Under the pieces are notes generated by a model that saw only the letters and a list, made by a program, of their open reading frames with translations, was not told the origin of the DNA and searched no databases. Both the position numbers and the translations under genes were made by a program. From Pseudomaricurvus sp965656525 (GTDB lineage: Bacteria > Pseudomonadota > Gammaproteobacteria > Pseudomonadales > Cellvibrionaceae), in assembly GCA_965656525.1 (NCBI GenBank), contig CBFHKY010000013.1:37103-101102 (forward strand): a stretch of DNA of 64,000 nucleotides, written 5' to 3'. Positions 34,613 to 43,051 of this stretch are shown piece by piece; the stretch's first letter is position 1, and every line of letters begins with the position of its first letter.

Positions 34613-35199
34613 AAGTCGGCTGCTCCAAACAGCTGTTGGTCTATCAAGTCACACAGACAAAAAATACTAAGAAGATGAATTTCATGTAGCCTGACTGGGT
34701 CGATAACCGGTACCCGTAACTCTAGGTCGTGTGAATCCAACACGGAGGCAATATTGCCTCCGTTATCTCCCGACAGTGCAATCACGCACATGTCGCGCTC
34801 GTGTGCAGCGGTGATGGCTTGTACCAAATTATTGGGGTTACCATTCGTTGTCACCACTACTAAGGTGTCGCCAGGCTGGCCTAGGGCGCGAATTTGTTTG
34901 GCAAAAATATCGTTATAACTGGCTTCTGACGCAATGGCGGATTGCGTCGTAAAATCAGAGCCTAAAGTCAAAGCTGGTAGGCCGGGCCGCTCACGCTCAA
35001 AGCGATTACAGAGATTTGCGGTTAGTACTTGTGCATTGGCTGCGCTGATTCCGTTGCCGGCTGTTAAAATTTTACCGTCATTTAACAGGCTGTGAACCAT
35101 GATTTCACTGGCATCACAAATCAGTGGGGCGAGAAATTCTCCAGCCTGCATTTTTGCTTCAATGCTTTCGTGGAAAAGAGTGATGATCCGTTGTTCCAT
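34609..35199 (-). CDS. diaA: SIS-domain protein, DiaA-type DnaA initiator-associating factor
   Basis: The product has 196 residues with one SIS phosphosugar-binding domain (ILTAGNGISAANAQ, VVVTTNGNPNNLVQAI, IALSGDNGGNIA). GmhA and DiaA share this fold. The neighbours (yraN, dolP, lpoA) are those of diaA, and DiaA stimulates DnaA assembly at oriC. In the glycine loop G-N-G-I-S-A stands where GmhA has G-N-G-G-S-A. Confidence 0.85.
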   Translation of the reverse strand: MEQRIITLFHESIEAKMQAGEFLAPLICDASEIMVHSLLNDGKILTAGNGISAANAQVLTANLCNRFERERPGLPALTLGSDFTTQSAIASEASYNDIFAKQIRALGQPGDTLVVVTTNGNPNNLVQAITAAHERDMCVIALSGDNGGNIASVLDSHDLELRVPVIDPVRLHEIHLLSIFCLCDLIDQQLFGAADL

Positions 35200-35326
35200 A
35201 ATGCCTGCATGCTGTGGTTACTGAAGGTGTTTTATAAGCAGATCGTGATACCAAGGGGGTGGCGTGTCAGAGCCAAGGTTACTGTCATGAGACTGCTTAC
35301 TCGCGGTGTAAGTTCCACCTTACGGT

Positions 35327-35734
35327 CTACATCAGTTGAAATGCATCCGGCAACCATTCTATCGGGTTTTCCTGTTGATTGGCATGATTTGCCCCTGAAA
35401 TCGCAACGACATCAAAACGACAAGAGGGCGCTTGGGTAGAGAAGTGGCGCATCAAGTAGTGTTCTGCCGCACGAACCAGTTTCTTTTGTTTAGTGTGCGT
35501 TACGGTTTCTTGCGGTAGCCCGAAGAAAGTGTTTTTCCGGTAGCGTACCTCGACAAAAACCAGTTGCTTATTGTCGGTCATGATCAAGTCAATTTCACCC
35601 AGCTTGCATCGGTAATTGCGTTCGACAGGGCTAAGTCCTTTTTTAATTAAAAAATCCTCCGCTAACCGTTCAAAGCGATTACCAGTGCGTTGCGAAGGGG
35701 AACAGGGGTTCGGTTTGCGTGATTTGAATAGCAT
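35327..35734 (-). CDS. yraN: UPF0102 family protein YraN
   Basis: The product has 135 residues with an endonuclease-like fold of the UPF0102 family: GNRFERLAEDFL, RNYRCKLGEIDLIM and LVFVEVRYRKN carry the E-x..G-E-I-D-L and E-V-R motif typical of restriction-endonuclease-like nucleases. The biological role is unknown. It is between lpoA (71 bases upstream) and diaA (127 bases downstream) on the same strand. Confidence 0.92.
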   Translation of the reverse strand: MLFKSRKPNPCSPSQRTGNRFERLAEDFLIKKGLSPVERNYRCKLGEIDLIMTDNKQLVFVEVRYRKNTFFGLPQETVTHTKQKKLVRAAEHYLMRHFSTQAPSCRFDVVAISGANHANQQENPIEWLPDAFQLM

Positions 35735-35805
35735 CGGGCCTCCTTGCCGTTAGCGATATCGTGATTTGTGCGTATCTGTAAGCGTTCAGTTTGGTTATTA
35801 AGAGA

Positions 35806-37677
35806 CTAACCATCAAAACTATTGAGGTTGACGACACGAGGCAATGCCAGTGCTTGCCCTGCACTCATCTTCGCCCAGACTTGCTCGCGTTCGATGAGGG
35901 CGTTATTGACAAGAGTGAGCATGCCAGTCAGGCCATGTAATTTTAGGTAGGGCGCTTTTTGCAATTGAGTTAGCCTGGGGTAAAGCTGAAAGCTGTCTGC
36001 TCCCAGTGCGTAAAGGCGTTCGAAAGAAGGCGTGGGTTTTGCGTATGCTTGAATTTTATTTTTGATGGTGCTGTTTTTTTCAAAGAACCAAGGCAAAGTG
36101 GAAAACCGAATGCCATCTAAGTCTCGGTCACTTTTCTTGTCTACTGTGCCATCATAAAGGTGGTGCGTAGCATACACGGGTAAATCGCTGGCGTAATGAA
36201 ACGCCAATGTCGGTTTGATTTGTCTCGCTTCGCTCGGCCGGGCGATCATAAACAGCATGTCGGCATCTTGTCGGCGACGCGGCTCAAACTCTAAACTGCC
36301 ACCAGCCCAGCTGCGTATGTCGCGCGCCCTTGTTTGACTTTTATCTACCTGTAAAGCTTTTTGGATAACATCAGAGTAGTTGCCGCTGCTATTGAATGTA
36401 CTTTGATCAATAATCGTGCCGCCTAAGGATTCCCACGCGGCACGAAAAGTTTCGGCAGTACGAGTTGCCCAGTTTTCATCTGAAGAGATAACCATCGCAT
36501 AGCGGTGACCTTCTACCCAGGCGCGCTGTGCCACTTGTTGTGCCTCATCTTCAGCCAGTAATCCAAACTGAAACAGATTGGTGGTTGTGCTGGTGGTGTT
36601 CTCGGCGTAGTTAACGGCCAGAGTGGGAACCGGCAGGCTGACTTCTTGGCTGAGTCGTGTCACCAAATCTTTATCCAGTGGACCAATAACCAGCTCAGCG
36701 CCATCGGACATGGCTTTATTGTAGTGTTCTACAATATTGCCGTCAGAAGTATCAAAAAAAGCAATTTCAGGCACCCTTGCGCCAGAAGCTTTGGCGACAT
36801 AATAGGCGGCCATAAAGCCATCTCGCACAGCGTTGCCAGCTTTCGCAAGGCGGCCTTGCTGTGGCAATAATAAGGCAATTCGCTCTGGCTGATTGTTGAC
36901 CAGTTGCTCTAGGTAGCGTAAATCCTGAGGGAGGTTGAGGCTGGCTGGATGGTCTGGCCAAAGTGTAACCCAGCGATGCACTTCTTGCAGTTGTTCTTCT
37001 AAGTTGGCGGGGTTGTGCTTATTGATGAGAGCAAGGCTGTACCAACCTTGCAGTTCACTATTGTCGTCGCTCTGCGCCTGATTTAATCGATATTGCAGCT
37101 CAGGCTCGGACATTGTCATCAAGATCTGCCAGAGTTTTTCATTGTTCAGCTCAGATGCTTGAGGGTCCATTTGAATCAGGGGGCTCATGGTCAGCCGTTC
37201 TTCGATGGCCGCGCTGGGCTCGCCTAGCGTCATGAACAATTCGGCACGGCGCTGGTGTAAGGTAACCTTTTGCTCCGTCGGTAGTGTTTGCCACTGTTGA
37301 ATCAGTCTTGGGTTCGTTAGAATGCGCTGCGCAAGAAAATAGGTGCCGTCGCGCAATGCAATGTCGCTGAACTCCAATACGTATTCACTGTATTGTGAAG
37401 CGTCCAGTGCTGCAGGGTCGATGCTGTCGAGAAGGTTGCGTGCCCAAGCTTTGTCGCCGCGACGGCTGAGTTCTTTAGCGGCATTTAAAAGCAGTTGTTC
37501 ACGTCGCGGTGATTGACTTACTTGTGCTCGAGCCAGCAACTCTGTGATATTAACGCTGGCGCTCTGTTCAGTAGGAGCCTGCGGTTCCTGCACAGTGTTG
37601 GATGAGCCGCAGCCATACAGCATCAAAACGGCAAGCGCTGTAAGCGTCAGTCGGCCAGTAGAGCGAAAAAGAGTCAT
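35806..37677 (-). CDS. lpoA: penicillin-binding protein activator LpoA
   Basis: This outer-membrane lipoprotein stimulates PBP1a-type transpeptidase from across the periplasm. The product has 623 residues. The signal peptide ends in lipobox MLYGC. Residues about 30-250 form TPR-like helices. Residues about 265-610 form a periplasmic-binding-protein-like domain (RIALLLPQQGRLAKAGNAVRDGF). The start at 37677 was chosen because the upstream 11 residues do not belong to a signal peptide. It is divergent from rsmI with 59 bases between them, as in many Gammaproteobacteria. Confidence 0.93.
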   Translation of the reverse strand: MTLFRSTGRLTLTALAVLMLYGCGSSNTVQEPQAPTEQSASVNITELLARAQVSQSPRREQLLLNAAKELSRRGDKAWARNLLDSIDPAALDASQYSEYVLEFSDIALRDGTYFLAQRILTNPRLIQQWQTLPTEQKVTLHQRRAELFMTLGEPSAAIEERLTMSPLIQMDPQASELNNEKLWQILMTMSEPELQYRLNQAQSDDNSELQGWYSLALINKHNPANLEEQLQEVHRWVTLWPDHPASLNLPQDLRYLEQLVNNQPERIALLLPQQGRLAKAGNAVRDGFMAAYYVAKASGARVPEIAFFDTSDGNIVEHYNKAMSDGAELVIGPLDKDLVTRLSQEVSLPVPTLAVNYAENTTSTTTNLFQFGLLAEDEAQQVAQRAWVEGHRYAMVISSDENWATRTAETFRAAWESLGGTIIDQSTFNSSGNYSDVIQKALQVDKSQTRARDIRSWAGGSLEFEPRRRQDADMLFMIARPSEARQIKPTLAFHYASDLPVYATHHLYDGTVDKKSDRDLDGIRFSTLPWFFEKNSTIKNKIQAYAKPTPSFERLYALGADSFQLYPRLTQLQKAPYLKLHGLTGMLTLVNNALIEREQVWAKMSAGQALALPRVVNLNSFDG

Positions 37678-37736
37678 AGATTCAGCCTTGATGGTCTTAA
37701 ATACATACATACGACAACTGGAAGAGAGAAACTGCC

Positions 37737-38603
37737 ATGGCGGAGTCTACATTCGTACCTGATGAACCTGCATTGTATGTGGTTGCGACACCGATTGGTA
37801 ATTTAGGTGATATGGTACCCCGTGCGGTCGAAGTTCTTCAATTCGTAGATGTGATTGCCGCAGAAGATACGCGACACAGCACTCGGCTACTGTCGCACTT
37901 TTCTATCAGTACGCCACTTATCGCCTACCATGATCATACTGACGAGCGTCAAGTGGCTTCTATTCTTCAGCGGCTGGCTGCTGGCAGCAGCGTGGCCTTG
38001 ATTTCAGACGCTGGAACACCATTGATTTCAGACCCGGGGTATCGGCTGGTCAGAATGGCTCGTGACGCAGGTATTAAAGTGGTTCCTATTCCTGGTGCTT
38101 GTGCATTGATTGCGGCGCTGAGTGTATCGGGCTTACCTTCAGATCGTTTTGCGTTTGAGGGTTTCTTGCCGCCCAAAAGTGGGCAGCGCTGCAATCGACT
38201 TTTGCCGCTGGCGGAAGAAGATCGTACCTTGATTTTTTACGAAGCCCCGCATCGTATCGAAAGCTGTTTGGCCGATATGGCAAGCGTTTTTGGTGGCGAC
38301 AGAGAAGCCGTTTTGGCCAGAGAAATCACCAAGCAGTTTGAAACGGTGGCCTTTAACAGTTTGGCAGGATTGCAGGACTTTGTGGCGGCAGATTCAAATC
38401 AGCGTCGCGGTGAAATGGTGATCATGGTGCGCGGTAAAGACAAAAAAGTTGTCAATCTGTTAACCGATGAAGCCTGCCGCGTGATGAAGATTTTATTGGC
38501 AGAGCTTTCTGTCAAACAAGCCAGTCAGTTAGCTGCAGAAATCACTGGCATCAAAAAGAAAGTATTGTATCAGTGGGCACTTGATCAGCAGGTCTCATTA
38601 TAG
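37737..38603 (+). CDS. rsmI: 16S rRNA 2'-O-ribose C1402 methyltransferase
   Basis: RsmI methylates the ribose of C1402 in the decoding centre, partnered with RsmH (also in this window) which modifies the base. The product has 288 residues. LYVVATPIGNLGDM, IAAEDTRHS, LISDAGTPLISDPGYRLV and PGACALIAALSVSGL are the tetrapyrrole-methylase-fold signatures. AGAGAGAAACTGCC precedes the ATG. Confidence 0.96.
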   Translation: MAESTFVPDEPALYVVATPIGNLGDMVPRAVEVLQFVDVIAAEDTRHSTRLLSHFSISTPLIAYHDHTDERQVASILQRLAAGSSVALISDAGTPLISDPGYRLVRMARDAGIKVVPIPGACALIAALSVSGLPSDRFAFEGFLPPKSGQRCNRLLPLAEEDRTLIFYEAPHRIESCLADMASVFGGDREAVLAREITKQFETVAFNSLAGLQDFVAADSNQRRGEMVIMVRGKDKKVVNLLTDEACRVMKILLAELSVKQASQLAAEITGIKKKVLYQWALDQQVSL

Positions 38604-38742
38604 TGCTTGAATGAGGTGTAGCGTCTAAATACGGCTGTATATGACGTGTGTGCCGAGTTTAGGTCTTGATCGGTATGTGGTTGTTTGCTTGGCAGATGCT
38701 TAGGTGCTGCGGCGAATTCTTATTGAAAGCATTCTAGAGCGC

Positions 38743-38771
38743 TTGATGTTTGTGTTGGCTGCGAGTAATCT
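38743..38771 (+). promoter_or_regulatory. promoter of rnpB
   Basis: TTGATG (38743-38748), 17 bases, TAATCT (38766-38771). Transcription would start seven or eight bases later, which is exactly where the conserved 5' end of RNase P RNA begins (38779). Confidence 0.75.
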
Positions 38772-38778
38772 TGCGCCC

Positions 38779-39136
<358 letters not shown>

Positions 39137-39525
39137 TATTTGTAAGGTGCACCCTGTTTTCTTTTGTGCTTGATTTCTGATGCTTGCTGTTTCAGACTGA
39201 AAACCTATAGAGACTGCAGGGTGCTTCTACGCAGGCGCGACTGGGTGAGCCCAAGCCTGTTTTGCTACATTCATACTACCTTCCTGTAAGGTTATTCGGT
39301 TAACAGTTCATGCAAGTTAATCGGTATCGTATATAGCCTTCACGTATAAAAAACTCTTCTTTACATAAGCAATTAGTCTCACTCTTAATGTGTTGGGTGA
39401 GCTTTTGTTTGTAGGTTTTTGTTCCTTATCGACTTTCTAGTAGCAGCTACCTTGCTGGGTGGTGCATTTCCTTATCTTTTCCTCGATGTTTCCTATCTTT
39501 TCGCGGCTATATGCCTGCAGGTTCC
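39137..39525. other. gene-free stretch between rnpB and the mra promoter
   Basis: This stretch of about 390 bases has no convincing reading frame. CACCCTG (39149-39155) and CAGGGTG (near 39218) could pair at long range but are too far apart for a terminator. Nothing else was seen. Confidence 0.7.
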
Positions 39526-39553
39526 TTGACTTTGGGGGTGGCAGATTTATAGT
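39526..39553 (+). promoter_or_regulatory. Pmra promoter of the dcw cluster
   Basis: TTGACT (39526-39531), 16 bases, TATAGT (39548-39553). It is a strong sigma70-type promoter. Transcription would start near 39560, about ten bases before the first MraZ box. Confidence 0.75.
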
Positions 39554-39569
39554 GACGGTGTGGTAAAAA

Positions 39570-39594
39570 GTGGGTTTTAGTGGGAATTTGTGGA
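39570..39594 (+). promoter_or_regulatory. MraZ operator: three GTGGG-type boxes with 10-bp period
   Basis: GTGGG (39570), GTGGG (39580) and GTGGA (39590) are each separated by five bases, which is the known arrangement of MraZ-binding repeats. A fourth GTGGG (39611) overlaps the ribosome-binding region of mraZ. Autorepression by MraZ is expected. Confidence 0.85.
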
Positions 39595-39620
39595 ATCTTC
39601 GGAATCCTTGGTGGGGAAAC

Positions 39621-40061
39621 GTGTTTTTAGGAAGTCACAACATCAACATGGACGCCAAAGGGCGCATGGCGATACCAGCTCGCATTCGCGAGATGCTGGA
39701 TTCGTCCTGTGGTGGTCGTGTAGTGATGACGGCCAATCACGAAGATCGCTGCGTGGTGGTCTATCCCGAGCCTCGCTGGCAAGAAGTGTTGCCCACTATT
39801 GAAGCGCTTCCCAATATGAATAAAGCGGTTAAGCGTTTACAGCGCTTGATGATTGGTTATGCCAGCCCTATGGAAATGGATTCCAATGGCCGTGTTTTGG
39901 TGCCGCCCACATTGCGCGAATATGCAGGCCTTGAGAAAAAGTTGATTTTGGTCGGGCAAGGCAAAAGTTTGGAGTTATGGAGCGAGGAACGTTGGTTCGC
40001 TTCTCTTGATGAGTCGGCTGACGATGAAATGCCGATTCAAATGCAAAACCTGTCGCTATAG
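39621..40061 (+). CDS. mraZ: transcriptional regulator MraZ
   Basis: MraZ is a SpoVT/AbrB-fold DNA-binding protein that represses its own dcw cluster. The product has 146 residues with two tandem repeats (NINMDAKGRMAIPARIREML and SPMEMDSNGRVLVPPTLREY). The start is the GTG at 39621 (FLGSHNINMD), matching the family N-terminus. The longer frame from 39570 would begin inside the operator. GGTGGGGA precedes it. It is first gene of an uninterrupted dcw cluster. Confidence 0.95.
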   Translation: MFLGSHNINMDAKGRMAIPARIREMLDSSCGGRVVMTANHEDRCVVVYPEPRWQEVLPTIEALPNMNKAVKRLQRLMIGYASPMEMDSNGRVLVPPTLREYAGLEKKLILVGQGKSLELWSEERWFASLDESADDEMPIQMQNLSL

Positions 40062-40069
40062 AGGCCACT

Positions 40070-41002
40070 ATGACAGCACTAAAACACCTGTCTGTGTTGC
40101 TCAGCGAAGCGGTCGATGCGCTGGTTGTAAACCCTGATGGTTTTTACATCGATGGCACCTTCGGCCGCGGAGGTCACAGTCGTCAAGTATTAAAGGCTCT
40201 GTCCTCGGAAGGCGTTCTCTGGGGGGTGGATAAAGACCCAGAAGCTGTTGCTGTAGGTCAGGCTTTAGCACAAGAAGATTCGCGGTTTCACATGGTTCAC
40301 GGGTCTTTTGCGGGTATCCAGTCTGCTTTAGAAGCACAAAAGCTGGATGGCAAAGTGGATGGTATTTTGGTGGATCTGGGAGTGTCCTCCCCTCAGTTAG
40401 ATGACGCCGAGCGCGGCTTTAGTTTTCTAAATGATGGTCCGCTGGACATGCGAATGGATCCAACATCTGGTGTCAGCGCAGCGCAGTGGGTTAATTCGGC
40501 CTCTGAAGAAGAGATTGTCCGCGTACTAAAAGAGTTTGGAGAAGAGCGTTTTGCCCGGCGCATGGCCAGAGCGATTCTGGCTGAAAGAAAAGAAAGACCT
40601 TTTAGTCGCACGGCCCATCTGGCCAGTGTTGTGGCCGAGGCTAACCCCGCATGGGAGAAAGGCAAAAACCCAGCAACACGAGCTTTTCAGGCAATTCGCA
40701 TACAAGTGAATAACGAGTTGGGCGACTTGACGGCCTTTTTGAATCAGTCGTTGGAAGTCTTAAAGCCGAGTGGACGCCTAGTGGCGATCAGCTTTCACTC
40801 TTTAGAAGATCGAATCGTAAAACGCTTTATTCGTCATCATGAGAAAGGATTGGATGTACCAGCAGGTCTGCCTCTGATGGAGTCGCAAATGAATAAGCGA
40901 CTGAAATCCGTAGGGAAGGCCGTAAAGGCTACGGGTGGCGAAATCGAAGTTAATGTACGGGCGAGAAGTGCCGTGATGAGAATTGCCGAAAAAATACAAT
41001 AA
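40070..41002 (+). CDS. rsmH: 16S rRNA (cytosine1402-N4)-methyltransferase
   Basis: RsmH (MraW) methylates N4 of C1402 using SAM. The product has 310 residues. HLSVLLSEAVDAL, FYIDGTFGRGGHSRQVL (SAM-binding loop), ILVDLGVSSPQLDDAERGFSF, TRAFQAIRIQVNNEL and ISFHSLEDRIVKRF are the family signatures. It lies eight bases after mraZ. RsmI, which adds the partner 2'-O-methyl group, is encoded 1.5 kb upstream. Confidence 0.97.
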   Translation: MTALKHLSVLLSEAVDALVVNPDGFYIDGTFGRGGHSRQVLKALSSEGVLWGVDKDPEAVAVGQALAQEDSRFHMVHGSFAGIQSALEAQKLDGKVDGILVDLGVSSPQLDDAERGFSFLNDGPLDMRMDPTSGVSAAQWVNSASEEEIVRVLKEFGEERFARRMARAILAERKERPFSRTAHLASVVAEANPAWEKGKNPATRAFQAIRIQVNNELGDLTAFLNQSLEVLKPSGRLVAISFHSLEDRIVKRFIRHHEKGLDVPAGLPLMESQMNKRLKSVGKAVKATGGEIEVNVRARSAVMRIAEKIQ

Positions 41003-41303
41003 ACAACGGGTTCATTACGTGACTAACTCTTATGGACTGGGTTGGCGTCTTGCAGTTGTGTTGCTATGGCTGGCAGTGCTGGCTTCGGCATTGGCTGTGG
41101 TGCGCTCAAGCCATGAAGCTCGCTCAGAATTAAATCGTTTAGAAATACTGCGCCGTGAAGCCAGTCAGCTGCATGAGCGCTGGGGGCAGTATTTATTAGA
41201 GCAAAGTGCATGGTCGGCTTATGGCCGTATTGAAAAAGAAGCAACAGAAAAACTACACATGGTCGTGCCTCAGGATGATCAACTAATAATGGTGGCGAAG
41301 TGA
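40983..41303 (+). CDS. ftsL: cell division protein FtsL
   Basis: FtsL is a bitopic protein that forms the FtsQLB complex and activates FtsWI. It has up to 106 residues: a short basic cytoplasmic tail, one helix (about 22-42) and a periplasmic coiled coil (ARSELNRLEILRREASQLHER) with WGQYLLEQSAWSAYGRIE, the FtsL hallmark. The TTG at 40983 overlaps the rsmH end by 20 bases. A GTG at 41019 would give a 94-residue protein and avoid the overlap. Neither has a strong Shine-Dalgarno, so the start is uncertain. Confidence 0.9.
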   Translation: MPKKYNKQRVHYVTNSYGLGWRLAVVLLWLAVLASALAVVRSSHEARSELNRLEILRREASQLHERWGQYLLEQSAWSAYGRIEKEATEKLHMVVPQDDQLIMVAK

Positions 41304-43051
41304 GTCGTAAAGCGACAACAAAAACAGCAGTGCAAGCACAGGGGCTGACGATTACTCGTTGGCGCTTGCTGCTGCTGCTCGCCTTCATGATGCTGATGAC
41401 AGCCGCCCTACTGTGGCATGTTGCGCGACTGCAAGTGGTACCCGGAGAGGCAAAAGGATTTGAATTTTTGCAGGGGCAGGGTGATGCGCGCACCGTTAGA
41501 TCGGAAATATTACCCGCACACAGAGGTGTCATCACAGATCGTAATGGCGAGCCCTTGGCTGTCAGTACACCAGTGGTTTCTCTTTGGGCAAACCCCAAAG
41601 AATTACAGGCCGACAGTCCAGAAGTGGCCGCCCTAGCCCAGGCACTGTCTACAAATGAGAAAAACCTGCGCAAGAAACTGACGCGCTTTGCGGATAAAGA
41701 ATTTGTGTATTTGCAACGTCAACTTCCTCCTCACGAAGCTGAAGTGATATTGGCGAACGGCTGGAACGGCGTGTATGGCGAAACAGAATACCGCCGCTAT
41801 TACCCTGCGGGGGAAGTGGCTGCGCACGTTGTGGGTTTCACTGGAATTGATGATCACGGTCAAGAAGGGTTGGAGCTAGCATTTGATAAACAGCTGGCCG
41901 GTGAGTCTGGCTCTAAGCGTGTACTTAAGGATTTAAAAGGTCACATTATACAAGATGATGGTCAGCTGATTGCGCCGCGTCCCGGTAAGGACATCCATCT
42001 CAGTATTGATATGCGCATGCAGTATCTGGCTTATCGTGAGCTCAAACAAGCTGTAACCAAGCATCAAGCCAAGTCAGGGTCTCTGGTTATGCTGGATGTC
42101 CAGACGGGTGAGGTATTGGCTATGGTGAATCAGCCATCCTTTAACCCTAATGACCGCAGTGGTATATCAATTTCGGCGTTACGCAATCGCGCCATCACAG
42201 ATCAGTTTGAACCAGGTTCAACCATGAAGCCAATCACCGTGATGGCGGCACTGGAAACCGGACGCTATCACCCTCATACGGCTATTGATACGAATCCAGG
42301 CTATTTGCGCGTTGGGCAAAAAACGCTTTTGGATTTTAAAAATTATGGGCTAATTGATCTGACTCGCGTTATTACCAAGTCTAGCCAAGTGGGCATCAGT
42401 AAAGTGGCGCTGGATCTAGAGCCTGAGATTATCCGAAACATGTTTTTTCGGTTAGGTTTTGGGCAGGGAACCGGTGTGGGGTTTCCCGGTGAAAGCGTGG
42501 GTGTCTTACCCTCTCGTTCACGTTGGGCCCCCATTGAGAGGGCCAATTTTGCGTTTGGCTATGGCATGAGTGTTACGGCTTTGCAGTTGGCTCAGGCTTA
42601 TGCCGTGGTGGCCAACCATGGCATGAAAAACCAGTTAACTTTATTAAAAACCGGTGAGCCTGTTGATGCAGCTCGTATTGTTGATCAGCAATACGCTAAG
42701 CAATTGATTACCATGCTAAAAACTGTGTTAGAAAAAGGCGGCACGGGAACTCAAGCGCAAATCCCATCAAATCCAGCCGCAGGAAAGACAGGTACGGCGC
42801 ACAAAGTGGGTAAAGAAGGTTATGTAGAAAATCGCTATAGATCTTTGTTTGCAGGGATGGCGCCTGCCGATGATCCACGAATAGTCGCTGTGGTTGTGAT
42901 CGAAGAGCCAAACTCCGGCAAATATTTTGGTGGAGAAGTGGCGGCCCCAGTATTTGCAAAAGTGGCTGAAGGGGCGCTGCGATTACTGCATGTACCCCCG
43001 CAAGCGGAGCATGTGGCCAAAAGTAATGCCGCCAAGGAGCCGCTATCATGA
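41300..43051 (+). CDS. ftsI: peptidoglycan D,D-transpeptidase FtsI (PBP3)
   Basis: This is the septal class B penicillin-binding protein and the target of cephalexin and aztreonam in relatives. It has 583 residues: one N-terminal helix, a pedestal domain and a transpeptidase domain. Active-site motifs are S307-T-M-K310 and K496-T-G498. The middle motif reads S361-S-Q363, where most FtsI have S-S-N. The start is a GTG at 41300 overlapping the ftsL stop by four bases, and the end overlaps murE by four bases. Confidence 0.96.
   Translation: MSRKATTKTAVQAQGLTITRWRLLLLLAFMMLMTAALLWHVARLQVVPGEAKGFEFLQGQGDARTVRSEILPAHRGVITDRNGEPLAVSTPVVSLWANPKELQADSPEVAALAQALSTNEKNLRKKLTRFADKEFVYLQRQLPPHEAEVILANGWNGVYGETEYRRYYPAGEVAAHVVGFTGIDDHGQEGLELAFDKQLAGESGSKRVLKDLKGHIIQDDGQLIAPRPGKDIHLSIDMRMQYLAYRELKQAVTKHQAKSGSLVMLDVQTGEVLAMVNQPSFNPNDRSGISISALRNRAITDQFEPGSTMKPITVMAALETGRYHPHTAIDTNPGYLRVGQKTLLDFKNYGLIDLTRVITKSSQVGISKVALDLEPEIIRNMFFRLGFGQGTGVGFPGESVGVLPSRSRWAPIERANFAFGYGMSVTALQLAQAYAVVANHGMKNQLTLLKTGEPVDAARIVDQQYAKQLITMLKTVLEKGGTGTQAQIPSNPAAGKTGTAHKVGKEGYVENRYRSLFAGMAPADDPRIVAVVVIEEPNSGKYFGGEVAAPVFAKVAEGALRLLHVPPQAEHVAKSNAAKEPLS

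Noticed and set aside
39144..39225. CACCCTG/CAGGGTG pair after rnpB as a terminator
   Set aside because: The arms are about 60 bases apart and no T run follows the second arm.
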